This document shows positions 50,318-59,581 of a stretch of 64,000 nt of DNA, in pieces. The translations under genes were made by a program, and so were the position numbers. Under the pieces are notes generated by a model. The model did no database searches. It saw nothing but the letters and a program-made list of their open reading frames with translations, and was not told the origin of the DNA. The stretch spans positions 959,001 to 1,023,000 of the forward strand of contig NC_013854.1 of NCBI RefSeq assembly GCF_000010725.1, given 5' to 3'. The DNA comes from Azospirillum sp. B510. Lineage in GTDB: Bacteria; Pseudomonadota; Alphaproteobacteria; Azospirillales; Azospirillaceae. Positions within the stretch are counted from its first letter, which is position 1. Each line of letters begins with the position of its first letter.

Positions 50318-51856
50318 ATGCGGTCGCTCGCCTCGATGCGGCGTCTGCTGCGCCAATGGTTCGGCCAGGGCGGGGTGGACGGCGGGGCAGGGGGAGGGGG
50401 AGGGGGAGGGGCAGAGGGTGGGGCGTCGACGCCATCGTCCGACAGCCGGCCGGCCGGGACCGTCATGCCGTCGGTCGAGGCGGGGCAGGACCTGCGGGCT
50501 CTGGAACAGCGGCTGTGGCGCCTGCTGATGCAGCCGGCGGTCGCTTCGACCGGGCGGGTGCATCTGCTTGATCTCGGCATGATGCGGGATCGCCTGGGCT
50601 CGGGCTGGACGGCGCTGCGCCCGCGGGTCCTGACCGCCGCCGACAGCATCATCGACCGCTACCTGACCCGGAACGACATCCGCTTCAGGACCGCCGGCGA
50701 CGATTACATCCTGGTGTTCGCGTCGCTCGAACGCCATGCGGCGGCCCTGGTCTGCGCCAGGATCGCGCAGGAGCTGCTGCACCTGTTCCTGGGCGACGAC
50801 CGCTCGGCCGACCTCCGCGTCTCGACCGCCGTCGGCGTGGCGGATGGGCAAATCCGGTTCGAACATGCCCTCGCCAGCACCCTGCTGGCCGAGGCGCGGC
50901 TGCGGGCGGAGCCGGCGGGCGGGCGGGAAGCCTCCTCCTCCGCTTCGGTCAATGGAACTACGGGCGGAACTACGGGCGGAACTGCGGGCGGTGCGGTCTA
51001 TGATGCGTACGCCGACGGTTCGCCGATGGTGACGGGCCCGATCTTCTACGCCGAGGAGGCCGGCGGCAAGGCCCGGCCGGTCCTGCGCCAGTTGCGCCTG
51101 TCGCCCGACGATGCCGGCCGGTTCGGCATCCGCTACCGGCCGGTCTGGGACATCACCCAGCAGGTGATCTCCACCTATATGGGCACGCCGGTGCGCATCT
51201 TCCCCGACGACTCCTTCATCGAGGGAGCGGCGGCGTTGAATTCGCTCAGCGACGCCATGGAGATCCTGCAACTCGACGCCGATGCGCTGGTCGGGTCGGT
51301 GGAAATCCTGAACGGGCTGTTCCGCAACAAATCCCGGCTGATGATGTCGGTGCCGATCTGTTTCGAGACGCTGGCGGCCCGCCGCACCCGGCTGCCCTTC
51401 CTGGAGATCTGCCAGTCGATTCCCGACTATCTGCGCCGCTTCCTGATCTTCGAGCTTCTGCGCTTTCCGCCGGGGGTGCCGACCGGGCGTCTCAGCGAAC
51501 TGCTGCACGAGATCAGGCCCTATTGCCGTTGGACCTTCATGCGGGTGGAGTTCAAGTCGCAGAGCTTGTCCGGCTTCGCCGGCACCGGGCTGAACGGCAT
51601 CACCGTGGCGATGCCGGCCGACCGCTCGGCCGAGGCCCGGCTGATGGAGGAGATGAACGGCATCGTCACCGCGGCGGAGCGCGCCGGCCTGATGATCTGC
51701 GTCGCCGGGCTGTCGACCACCAGCATGGTGGTGGCGGCGCGGGCGTCGGGGGTCAGGCTGGTCGCCGGCAACCGCATCGGCCCGCCGCAGGACCGGCCGC
51801 GCGCGATGATCCGCTTCGACTGGCCCGACCTGTACCGCGACGGCGAGGAGGAGTGA
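50318..51856 (+). CDS. Degenerate GGDEF/EAL-like protein
   Basis: A 512-residue protein. The N-terminus has an unusual Gly-rich run (codons from a poly-G tract near 50,385-50,410). Next comes a GGDEF-like region (GDDYILVFASLERHAAALVC) with GDDY replacing GGDEF and a second Gly/Thr repeat. The C-terminal half resembles an EAL fold (FMRVEFKSQSLSGFAGTGLN) but lacks the EAL catalytic residues. It is probably a c-di-GMP-related receptor or structural signalling protein. Confidence 0.65.
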   Translation: MRSLASMRRLLRQWFGQGGVDGGAGGGGGGGAEGGASTPSSDSRPAGTVMPSVEAGQDLRALEQRLWRLLMQPAVASTGRVHLLDLGMMRDRLGSGWTALRPRVLTAADSIIDRYLTRNDIRFRTAGDDYILVFASLERHAAALVCARIAQELLHLFLGDDRSADLRVSTAVGVADGQIRFEHALASTLLAEARLRAEPAGGREASSSASVNGTTGGTTGGTAGGAVYDAYADGSPMVTGPIFYAEEAGGKARPVLRQLRLSPDDAGRFGIRYRPVWDITQQVISTYMGTPVRIFPDDSFIEGAAALNSLSDAMEILQLDADALVGSVEILNGLFRNKSRLMMSVPICFETLAARRTRLPFLEICQSIPDYLRRFLIFELLRFPPGVPTGRLSELLHEIRPYCRWTFMRVEFKSQSLSGFAGTGLNGITVAMPADRSAEARLMEEMNGIVTAAERAGLMICVAGLSTTSMVVAARASGVRLVAGNRIGPPQDRPRAMIRFDWPDLYRDGEEE

Positions 51857-51869
51857 GGATCGGCCGTCC

Positions 51870-52739
51870 TCAGAGCGCCGCGATGGCCTCGGCCAGCGTC
51901 ACCAGCCGGCGGGCGTTCTCGACATGCAGGTTCTCCACCAGCTTGCCGTCCACCAGCACCACGCCCTTGCCGGCTGCGGCGGCCTCGGCATGGGCGGCGA
52001 TGATGCGATGGGCCTGGGCGATCTCCCCGGCGTCGGGGGCGAAGGCGGCGTTGCAGGCGCCGATGGTCTTGGGATGGATCAGCGTCTTGCCGTCGAAACC
52101 CAGCTCGCGCCCCTGCCGGCAGGAGGCGGCGAAGCCCTCGTCGTCGTTCAGGTCCAGATGCACGCCGTCCAGCACCGCCAGCCGATAGGCCCGTGCCGCC
52201 AGCAGGCACAGCCCCAGGCTGGTGATCAGCGGCAGCCGCCCGGCGGTGTGGGCGGCCTGCAAATCCTTGGCGAGGTCCGAGGTGCCGAGCACCAGCGCGC
52301 CGACCGCCTGGGTGGCGCCGGCGATCTCCTTGGCGTTCAGGATGCCGAGCGGCGTCTCCATCATGCACCAGATCGCCTGTCCGGCCGGCGCCCCGGCGGC
52401 GCGCAGGACCGCTTCCGCCTGCCGGACGGCGTCGGCGCTCTCCACCTTCGGCAGCAGCACGGCGTCGGCGCCGCTGGCCGCCGCCATGCGCAGGTCCTCA
52501 TAGCCCCAGGGGGTGTTCAGCCCGTTGACGCGCACGATCAGCTCGCGCCGGCCATAGCCGCCGGCGGCCAGCGCCTGGGCGATGCCGTCGCGCGCCGCCG
52601 TCTTGGCCTCGGGGGTGACCGCGTCCTCCAGGTCGAGGATCAGCCCGTCGGCGGGCAGGCCGCGCCCCTTCTCCAGCGCGCGGGGGTTCGAGCCCGGCAT
52701 GTAGAGCACGCTGCGGCGGGGGCGGACGGTCGTGGCCAT
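51870..52739 (-). CDS. CitE/HpcH-family CoA ester lyase
   Basis: A 289-residue protein. RSVLYMPGSNPRALEK, LDLEDAVTPEAKTAAR, RVNGLNTPWGYEDL, WCMMETPLGILNAKEI and KTLIHPKTI are the family core, with Arg, Glu and Asp metal ligands present. It fits malyl-CoA or (3S)-malyl-CoA/methylmalyl-CoA lyase/thioesterase rather than citrate lyase beta (no citC/D/F nearby). The exact substrate is undetermined. Confidence 0.82.
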   Translation of the reverse strand: MATTVRPRRSVLYMPGSNPRALEKGRGLPADGLILDLEDAVTPEAKTAARDGIAQALAAGGYGRRELIVRVNGLNTPWGYEDLRMAAASGADAVLLPKVESADAVRQAEAVLRAAGAPAGQAIWCMMETPLGILNAKEIAGATQAVGALVLGTSDLAKDLQAAHTAGRLPLITSLGLCLLAARAYRLAVLDGVHLDLNDDEGFAASCRQGRELGFDGKTLIHPKTIGACNAAFAPDAGEIAQAHRIIAAHAEAAAAGKGVVLVDGKLVENLHVENARRLVTLAEAIAAL

Positions 52740-52929
52740 GGTGATATCCCGGGGATGCGGATGATTGGAGACGGCAGCTTTAGCGGCCCGCCGCCGCCCT
52801 GTCCATGGCCCATGCCGCCACGGCCTTTTCCGGATACGGGCATATGCATGGCTGCCATGCCGCCCAGCCGGGCCACCGCCCTGGAGTCGGCCGCTTTACG
52901 CCCGCCCGGCCGTCGCATAGGCTTGGCCC

Positions 52930-53790
52930 ATGAAAAGCGTCCTGACCATCCAATCGCATGTCGCCTATGGCTATGTCGGCAACCGCGCCGCGGTGTTTCC
53001 GTTGCAGCGCCTGGGGATCGACGCCACGGCGGTGAACACCGTCCAGTTCTCCAACCACACCGGCTATGGCGCCTGGACCGGACAGGTCTTCACGGCGGAG
53101 CACATCGCCGACATCGTCGACGGCATCGCCGCCCGCGGCGCGCTGCCGGCGCAGGACGCCATCCTGTCCGGCTATATGGGCGCCGTGGAGCTGGGGCGGG
53201 TGATCCTGGAGACGGCGGCGCGGGTCAAGGCGGCCAATCCCAAGGCGGTCTATTGCTGCGACCCGGTGATGGGCGATGTCGGACGCGGCTTCTTCGTGCG
53301 GCCCGGCCTGCCCGAATTCATCCGCGACCATGCGGTTCCCGCCGCCGACCTGATGACGCCCAACCAGTTCGAACTGGAATATCTGACCGGCAGCAAGGTC
53401 GAAACGCTGGACAACGCCCTGGCCGCCACCGCCGCGCTGCGGGCGCGCGGGCCGCGGCTGGTGCTGGTCACCAGCCTGACCCGCGCCGATGCCGATCCCG
53501 ACAGCATCGAGATGCTGGTGGACGGCACCGACGGCGCCTGGCTGGTGGCGACGCCGCGCCTGACCTTCGACCCGCCGCCCAACGGATCGGGCGACGCGGT
53601 GGCGGCCCTGTTCCTCGCCCATTACCTGAACGCCTTCGAGCCGGCCGACGCGCTGGAGAAGGCGGCGGCGGCGATCTTCGCCATCTTCGAGACCACCAAG
53701 CGCCTGGGCACGCGGGAGCTTCAGCTGATCGCCGCCCAGGACGACTTCGTCGCTCCGCCCCGGCGCTTCGCCGCCACCCGCCTGCGCTGA
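52930..53790 (+). CDS. pdxY: Pyridoxal kinase PdxY
   Basis: A 286-residue protein: VLTIQSHVAYGYVGNRAAVF, FSNHTGYGAWTGQVF, SGYMGA, CDPVMGD and the anion-hole NGSGDAVAALFLAHYLN with the catalytic Asp. It phosphorylates pyridoxal in the B6 salvage pathway. The 190-bp gap to the lyase gene is probably a divergent promoter region. Confidence 0.93.
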   Translation: MKSVLTIQSHVAYGYVGNRAAVFPLQRLGIDATAVNTVQFSNHTGYGAWTGQVFTAEHIADIVDGIAARGALPAQDAILSGYMGAVELGRVILETAARVKAANPKAVYCCDPVMGDVGRGFFVRPGLPEFIRDHAVPAADLMTPNQFELEYLTGSKVETLDNALAATAALRARGPRLVLVTSLTRADADPDSIEMLVDGTDGAWLVATPRLTFDPPPNGSGDAVAALFLAHYLNAFEPADALEKAAAAIFAIFETTKRLGTRELQLIAAQDDFVAPPRRFAATRLR

Positions 53791-53799
53791 CCGGCCGCT

Positions 53800-56103
53800 T
53801 CAGGCCGGTGCCTTCATGCCGGCCTGTGTCGTGCCGGCCTGCTTCATGCCGGCCTGCGCCCCTGCCGGGCAGTCGATCACCCGGCAGGCGGGCAGCCGCA
53901 CCGTCATGCTGGTGCCGGCCCCCAGCCCGCTCTGGCAGCTCAGCGTCCCGCCATGCAGGTCGATGAAGTTCTTGGAGATCGACAGGCCGAGCCCGGTACC
54001 TTCATAGCGGCGGTTGGCGGTGTTCTCGGCCTGGCGGAAGGGCTGGAACAGGTCGGCCATGAACGCCGCCGGAATGCCGATGCCGGTGTCGGCCACCGTC
54101 AGCCGGAAGCCGCCATCCGCCTCCAGCCCGGCGCTGACGGTGATTTGTCCGCCGTCGGGCGTGAACTTCACCGCGTTGGACAGCAGATTGAGGATCACCT
54201 GCTTGAAGGCCCGGCGGTCGACCCACAGCAGGGCGATGGCGGCCGTCACCTCGTTGTGGATGGCGATTCCGGCGGCGGCGGCGCGATCGCGCACCATCAT
54301 CAGGCATTGCCCGATCGCCTCATGCGCCTCGACCGACTCCTCGCTCAGATCGAACTGGCCGAATTCCAGCTTCGACATGTCCAGCACGGCGTTGACGATG
54401 TCCAGCAGGTGGCGGCCGCTGTCATGGATGTCGGTGATGCAGGATTTCTGCCGTTCGTTGACGGTGCCGAAGAACTCGCTGGACAGCACCTCGGCGAAGC
54501 CGATGATGGCGTTCAGCGGCGTGCGCAGTTCGTGGCTCATGTTGGCGAGGAATTCGGTCTTGGCCCGGTTCGCCAGTTCCGCCTGGGTCTTGGAGGCGAT
54601 CAGCTCGGCCTCCTGCTGCTTGCGGCGGGTCATGTCGCGGATGACGCCGACGCAGATGCGCGGCTCGTCCGGGCGCACCCCCCCGAGTGCCGCGGGTAAG
54701 GCGGCCGGGGTGCAGGGGCCGCCGTCCAGCCGCAGGTCGCCGACGGTGAAGCTGACGGGGAAGGCGTGCCCGTCTCGGCGCAGCGCGGTCAGGTCGCGGT
54801 CGTCGGCGCCGCCGCGCGCGCCGGGGATCAGCGCCTCGATCGGCTGGCCGACCATCCGGTGCTCCGGCATGCCGAACATCAGCTCCGCCGCGCGGTTGAA
54901 GGTGATGATCCGCCCGTTGCTGTCGAAGGTCACCACGGCGTCCAGCATGGAATCGAGGATGCCGCGGATCCGGCGCGAGGCGCGGGCCAGCCGGGCCTGA
55001 TCCTGCTCGCGCCGGGCATGCTGGCGGACGATGAAGGCGGTCAGCAGGGCGATGGCGATGGTCATGACCGCGCCGATGCCGGTCCAGACCGCCGTGTTGC
55101 GCCGCCATTCGCGCAGCGCCGCGTCCACCGGCAGCGTCGCCACGATGACGAAGGGATAGTCCCGCACCCGTCTGACGCTGACCAGACTGTCGATGCCGGA
55201 GGCGCCGATGGAGGCGGGCTGGGCGGGAAAGGCGGTGCGGATGGTCGCCTCGTCATGCGCCGCCAGCGCCGCCCGGACAGCCGGCCAATCCGACAGCCCG
55301 CCCAGCCCGTTCCGTTGCGGCCCGCCCTCCGCCCCGCCCTCTGCCCCGCTCTGGGCCTGCGGCCGCTCCAGCAGGACGGTGCCGTCCCGCAGAGCCAGGA
55401 TCACGCCGCCCTTGCGGTCGATATGCTGGGATTCCAGCGTCGCCGCCAGCCGCGTCGGATCGATCATGGCGACCATCACGCCGCGGAAACCGCCCTGATC
55501 GTCGGTCCAGCGCCGGCTGAAGGGGATGACGCGCTGTCCGGTCATCACCCGGCTGGAGATGGTGGCGCCGACGAAGAGCCGCTGGTCGGCGCTGTCGCGC
55601 GGTCCGGTGAAATAGGCGCGGTCCGTCAGGGTGGCCGTCGGCAGCGGCGCGTCGGCCGAATGGTGCAGGGCGATGCCGTCGGCGCCGATCACCACGAGGT
55701 CGGCCAGTTCGCTGACGGCGTCGCGCCGTTTGCGCAGATGGTCATGCACGGCCGGGCTGCCCCGGCCGCCGCCGTCGGAATAGGTTCCGAGCGCGAAGCA
55801 GAGGTCGCGCAGCAGATGATCCACCACCATGGCCACCCGCAGGGTCTGCGCCTCCAGCATGCGGGCGAGATCGCGCGTCGCCCGTTCCCCCGCGTCCAGC
55901 GCCTCGCTCCGGCTCTGAAGGATGCCGTAGCCGATCAGCGCGTTCACCACCAGGATGAAGGCGAGGCCCGAGGCGGTCATCAGGAAGCGCACCGATGTCA
56001 GCCGGTCGCGCAACGCCCGTGCCGGACCGGAGATCGGGTGGAATGGCGGCGGGCGGGAGGGTGGCGCGGAGGAGGACCCGGAGGCGGGCATCGGCGGAAA
56101 CAT
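53800..56103 (-). CDS. Membrane sensor histidine kinase with PAS
   Basis: A 767-residue protein. TM1 (FLMTASGLAFILVVNALIGY) and TM2 (WTGIGAVMTIAIALLTAFIV) bracket a periplasmic dCache-like domain of about 290 residues. PAS (about 390-500) carries GRIITFNRAAELMFGMPEHR. HisKA has the phospho-His in FLANMSHELRTPLNAIIGF, and HATPase_c has NLLSNAVKFT, DTGIGIPA and GTGLGLSISK. It may signal to the neighbouring response regulator system or another partner. Confidence 0.9.
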   Translation of the reverse strand: MFPPMPASGSSSAPPSRPPPFHPISGPARALRDRLTSVRFLMTASGLAFILVVNALIGYGILQSRSEALDAGERATRDLARMLEAQTLRVAMVVDHLLRDLCFALGTYSDGGGRGSPAVHDHLRKRRDAVSELADLVVIGADGIALHHSADAPLPTATLTDRAYFTGPRDSADQRLFVGATISSRVMTGQRVIPFSRRWTDDQGGFRGVMVAMIDPTRLAATLESQHIDRKGGVILALRDGTVLLERPQAQSGAEGGAEGGPQRNGLGGLSDWPAVRAALAAHDEATIRTAFPAQPASIGASGIDSLVSVRRVRDYPFVIVATLPVDAALREWRRNTAVWTGIGAVMTIAIALLTAFIVRQHARREQDQARLARASRRIRGILDSMLDAVVTFDSNGRIITFNRAAELMFGMPEHRMVGQPIEALIPGARGGADDRDLTALRRDGHAFPVSFTVGDLRLDGGPCTPAALPAALGGVRPDEPRICVGVIRDMTRRKQQEAELIASKTQAELANRAKTEFLANMSHELRTPLNAIIGFAEVLSSEFFGTVNERQKSCITDIHDSGRHLLDIVNAVLDMSKLEFGQFDLSEESVEAHEAIGQCLMMVRDRAAAAGIAIHNEVTAAIALLWVDRRAFKQVILNLLSNAVKFTPDGGQITVSAGLEADGGFRLTVADTGIGIPAAFMADLFQPFRQAENTANRRYEGTGLGLSISKNFIDLHGGTLSCQSGLGAGTSMTVRLPACRVIDCPAGAQAGMKQAGTTQAGMKAPA

Positions 56104-56314
56104 TTCCTCTTTGGCTTGCGTCCGGACGGCGCAGGTCGATTAATCGACGTGATTGCCTAAGAAAAGAATAAACTGTCCAAAATCGCGGCTTGCGCCTGCG
56201 CCCCTACGCCGCGCCACCCAGCCATTCCCTGTTCCCGCCCGGTCGGCGGTTGCCGGGGCCGGTTCCATCGGCTAGGTAAGGGACCGTCTCGACAGCCGGA
56301 TCGCCCATATCCCC

Positions 56315-57505
56315 ATGACCGACGGACCGCTTTCGCTCTACCGCGCCCGCCGCGGCAGCGGCACGCTTCGCCCCGATCCCGACCAGGAACTGGCGGCGGA
56401 GAAGTTCCAAAGCCTGTATCAGGCGCTGAAGGGCTATCAGCCGCCCTGCGCCGGCGACGGCGCCCAGGCCGGCGGCGACAGGCCGGGCGGCGGGGGCTGG
56501 CTGGAGCGCTTCGGGCTCGGCCGCCGCCGGGCCGCGCCGCCGCCGCCGGACATCGCCTCCACCGCGCCGCAGGGGCTGTATATCTACGGCAGCGTCGGGC
56601 GCGGCAAGTCGATGCTGATGGACCTGTTCTTCGAGACCGCCCCGGTCGGGAAGAAGCGGCGCGTCCATTTCCATGAATTCATGCTGGAGATTCACCAGCG
56701 CATCCACGAGCATCGCCAGTCGGGCAAGGGCCGGAACGACGGTCCCGACGAGGCGCTGCCCGAACTGGCCCGCGCGCTGGCCGGCGAGGCGTGGCTGCTG
56801 TGCTTCGACGAGTTCCACGTCACCAACATCGTCGACGCGATGATCCTGGGCCGGCTGTTCACCAACCTGTTCGACCTTGGGGTCGTGGTGGTGGCGACCT
56901 CCAACTGGCCGCCGGACATGCTGTACAAGGACGGGCTCCAGCGCGAGCTGTTCCTGCCCTTCATCGCCCTGCTGAAGGACAGGCTGGACATCCTGTCGCT
57001 GGACGGCCCGACAGACTACCGGCTGGACCGGCTGAAGGGCGTGCCGATCTACCATCATCCGCTGGGACCGGCGTCGGACGCCGCCCTGCGCAAGGCCTTC
57101 TCCGACTTGACCGGCGGCGCGGCGGGCGAGCCCTGCACCCTCACCGCGCAGGGCCGGCGGGTCGAGATCGACCGCGCCGCCAAGAGCGTGGCCTGGGTCG
57201 ATTTCTGGAACCTGTGCGGCAAGGCGCTGGGGGCGGCCGACTATCTCGCCATCGCCACCCATTTCCACACGGTGCTGATCGACCGCGTCCCCACCATGAA
57301 GGACGAGCTGCGCAACGAGGCCAAGCGCTTCATGACGCTGATCGACGCGCTGTACGAGCACAAGGTGAATGTCGTCATCGCCGCCGAGGGGCCGCCGGAA
57401 CGCCTCTATCCCGAAGGCACCCACGCCTTCGAGTTCGAGCGCACGGTCAGCCGCCTGATGGAGATGCAGAGCGAGGACTATCTGCAACGGCAGCATCTGA
57501 CCTGA
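56315..57505 (+). CDS. zapE: Cell division protein ZapE (AFG1-like ATPase)
   Basis: A 396-residue P-loop ATPase. Walker A is GSVGRGKSMLMDLFFE, followed by HFHEFMLEIHQRIHEH, then Walker B LLCFDEFHVTNIVDAMILGR and sensor VVATSNWPPD. It acts on FtsZ rings under stress in Escherichia coli. The ATG at 56,315 fits the family. A hairpin (57,523-57,545) follows, then the CRISPR array. Confidence 0.92.
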   Translation: MTDGPLSLYRARRGSGTLRPDPDQELAAEKFQSLYQALKGYQPPCAGDGAQAGGDRPGGGGWLERFGLGRRRAAPPPPDIASTAPQGLYIYGSVGRGKSMLMDLFFETAPVGKKRRVHFHEFMLEIHQRIHEHRQSGKGRNDGPDEALPELARALAGEAWLLCFDEFHVTNIVDAMILGRLFTNLFDLGVVVVATSNWPPDMLYKDGLQRELFLPFIALLKDRLDILSLDGPTDYRLDRLKGVPIYHHPLGPASDAALRKAFSDLTGGAAGEPCTLTAQGRRVEIDRAAKSVAWVDFWNLCGKALGAADYLAIATHFHTVLIDRVPTMKDELRNEAKRFMTLIDALYEHKVNVVIAAEGPPERLYPEGTHAFEFERTVSRLMEMQSEDYLQRQHLT

Positions 57506-57522
57506 TATTTTCCGGGTGTTCG

Positions 57523-57545
57523 CGGGTCGGTGTCACACCCGCGTC
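57523..57545 (+). terminator. Hairpin after zapE
   Basis: CGCGGGT (57,523-57,529) pairs with ACCCGCG (57,539-57,545), loop 9. It lies 18 bp after the zapE stop and 15 bp before the first, degenerate CRISPR repeat. No T-tract. Confidence 0.5.
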
Positions 57546-57559
57546 GCACGAGCCATGCC

Positions 57560-59180
57560 CGTGGGGGTGGACTCCCGACCCCCATCGGCTACACTGATCG
57601 GCCTTGTCCTCGACGTCGCGCGGGTGTTGCGGCTGGACCCCCGATCCCCATCGGCTACACTCATCGGCTCCACGCCGCGCGCCGCTGGCAAGTTGCGGCT
57701 GGACCCCCGATCCCCATCGGCTACACTTCCCCTTGGCGCGCCCCCAAGAGTCACACAGTTGCGGCTGGACCCCCGATCCCCATCGGCTACACTCGACAAG
57801 GCTGGCGGCCACACCGGTTGTACGTTGCGGCTGGACCCCCGATCCCCATCGGCTACACTCCGCGATCATGTCGCCCGACACGCTGCCAGGTTGCGGCTGG
57901 ACCCCCGATCCCCATCGGCTACACTTGTCCTTAAGCGCCGCGCCGTACTCTCTGAGTTGCGGCTGGACCCCCGATCCCCATCGGCTACACTTGGCGTTGA
58001 CCGGGTGATAGGTTTCCCGCAGTTGCGGCTGGACCCCCGATCCCCATCGGCTACACTGTCGAGGATGTCCATCAAGCGACCCTCCCCGTTGCGGCTGGAC
58101 CCCCGATCCCCATCGGCTACACTTGGGACGACAAGGTGCTGGCCGACTGGAACGTTGCGGCTGGACCCCCGATCCCCATCGGCTACACTGCACTGGCGAA
58201 AGTGCCGCCGACCGCAACGGTTGCGGCTGGACCCCCGATCCCCATCGGCTACACTTCCACATGTTCGATGTCGAGCGCGCCGATCGTTGCGGCTGGACCC
58301 CCGATCCCCATCGGCTACACTGAACGCCGGGCCGATGAGATGCACGAGGGCGTTGCGGCTGGACCCCCGATCCCCATCGGCTACACTCCCCGAACACCGC
58401 TACTGAGGGCCAGAAGGGTTGCGGCTGGACCCCCGATCCCCATCGGCTACACTTCTGCTCGGATGCCAATAGCCGTGTCGAATGTTGCGGCTGGACCCCC
58501 GATCCCCATCGGCTACACTCAACCTGTGAGGACCAAGCCATGAACATGATGTTGCGGCTGGACCCCCGATCCCCATCGGCTACACTGTCAGCGCGCCGCT
58601 CGCGCCGCCCAGCGTCGTTGCGGCTGGACCCCCGATCCCCATCGGCTACACTTCAGCCCCGAGTATCTGCAACTGCTGGGCAGTTGCGGCTGGACCCCCG
58701 ATCCCCATCGGCTACACTAACCCTGCGCCTTGTGACAGGTGATCGCATGTTGCGGCTGGACCCCCGATCCCCATCGGCTACACTTCCTGCCCGCCAAAGA
58801 CGCAGATCGGCGCTGTTGCGGCTGGACCCCCGATCCCCATCGGCTACACTCCGGTTCCGTGGTGTCCGCCAGGAAGGACTGTTGCGGCTGGACCCCCGAT
58901 CCCCATCGGCTACACTGCATCGGCGATGGACAAGGCCAGCGAGAAGGTTGCGGCTGGACCCCCGATCCCCATCGGCTACACTCAACCGCATTGCGACCGC
59001 GCTGAACGCCGCGTTGCGGCTGGACCCCCGATCCCCATCGGCTACACTCCGCGGCTGCGATGGCACTGGTGCCCACCGGTTGCGGCTGGACCCCCGATCC
59101 CCATCGGCTACACTAGCCTTCGCATTCGCGGCATGGGACTTGTCGTTGCGGCTGGACCCCCGATCCCCATCGGCTACACT
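57560..59180 (+). CRISPR. Type II-C CRISPR array, 25 repeats / 24 spacers
   Basis: The 36-bp repeat runs from GTTGCGGCTGGACCCCCGAT to CCCATCGGCTACACT. Its 5' GTTG and 3' GCTACA-T ends resemble Neisseria meningitidis II-C repeats. Repeats begin at 57,560 and every 66 bp from 57,626; 23 spacers are 30 bp and one (58,520-58,550) is 31 bp. Repeats 2-25 are identical; the first (57,560-57,595) differs at six positions, all in the first 20 bases. The array ends 74 bp from cas2. The presumed crRNA strand is plus. Confidence 0.98.
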
Positions 59181-59254
59181 GGATGTCCGGGTAAGTCCTT
59201 GTTTCGGCATGGACTTTCCCGGTTTCCGGCAGCGTCGAATCCGGGGCTTCATGG
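59181..59254. other. Array-cas2 junction, candidate leader
   Basis: 74 bp between the last intact repeat and the cas2 stop. It includes an inverted repeat AAGTCC (59,193-59,198) / GGACTT (59,211-59,216) that could end cas or array transcripts. Because the degenerate repeat is at the opposite end, this side is the likelier spacer-integration end. Confidence 0.45.
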
Positions 59255-59581
59255 TTAAAACAGGACATATTGCTCCGGATTCCTGCGTTGCGCCGCGCGG
59301 ATGCGGCCGTCGAAGCACACCATAGTTTCGTATTGGCGATCGGTGAAACACAAGATATGGACCTTGCCGGTCGAGGGGACGTTCTGCCCGATTCGCCGGG
59401 TCAGCGCTTCCACCTGCTCCTTGCCGGTGCAAAATCGCATGTAGACGGAAAATTGCGACATCTCGAATCCCTGGTCGAGCAGGAACTGGCGGAACTTCGT
59501 GGCGGCCTTCCGTTCGGGCCGGGTCAGGACGGGCAGGTCGAACAGCACCATCATCCACATCATCCGATACCCGCTCAGCAT
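59255..59581 (-). CDS. cas2: CRISPR-associated protein Cas2
   Basis: A 108-residue protein with the ferredoxin-like fold: MMVLFDLPVLTRPERKAATK (Asp15) and FLLDQGFEMSQFSVYMRFCT, then KVHILCFTDRQYETMVCFDG. It is the structural partner of Cas1 in spacer acquisition. Its ATG lies inside the end of cas1 (7-base overlap). Confidence 0.95.
   Translation of the reverse strand: MLSGYRMMWMMVLFDLPVLTRPERKAATKFRQFLLDQGFEMSQFSVYMRFCTGKEQVEALTRRIGQNVPSTGKVHILCFTDRQYETMVCFDGRIRAAQRRNPEQYVLF

Noticed and set aside
57560-59180. Self-targeting of the prophage in this window by the spacers
   Set aside because: Several spacers were compared by eye with the phage region without finding a match; a proper search is required to exclude it.
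57447-59558. Repetitive open frames through the CRISPR array on both strands
   Set aside because: The 66-bp repeat-spacer unit is a multiple of three, so frames stay open without being genes. The 31-nt spacer breaks them.
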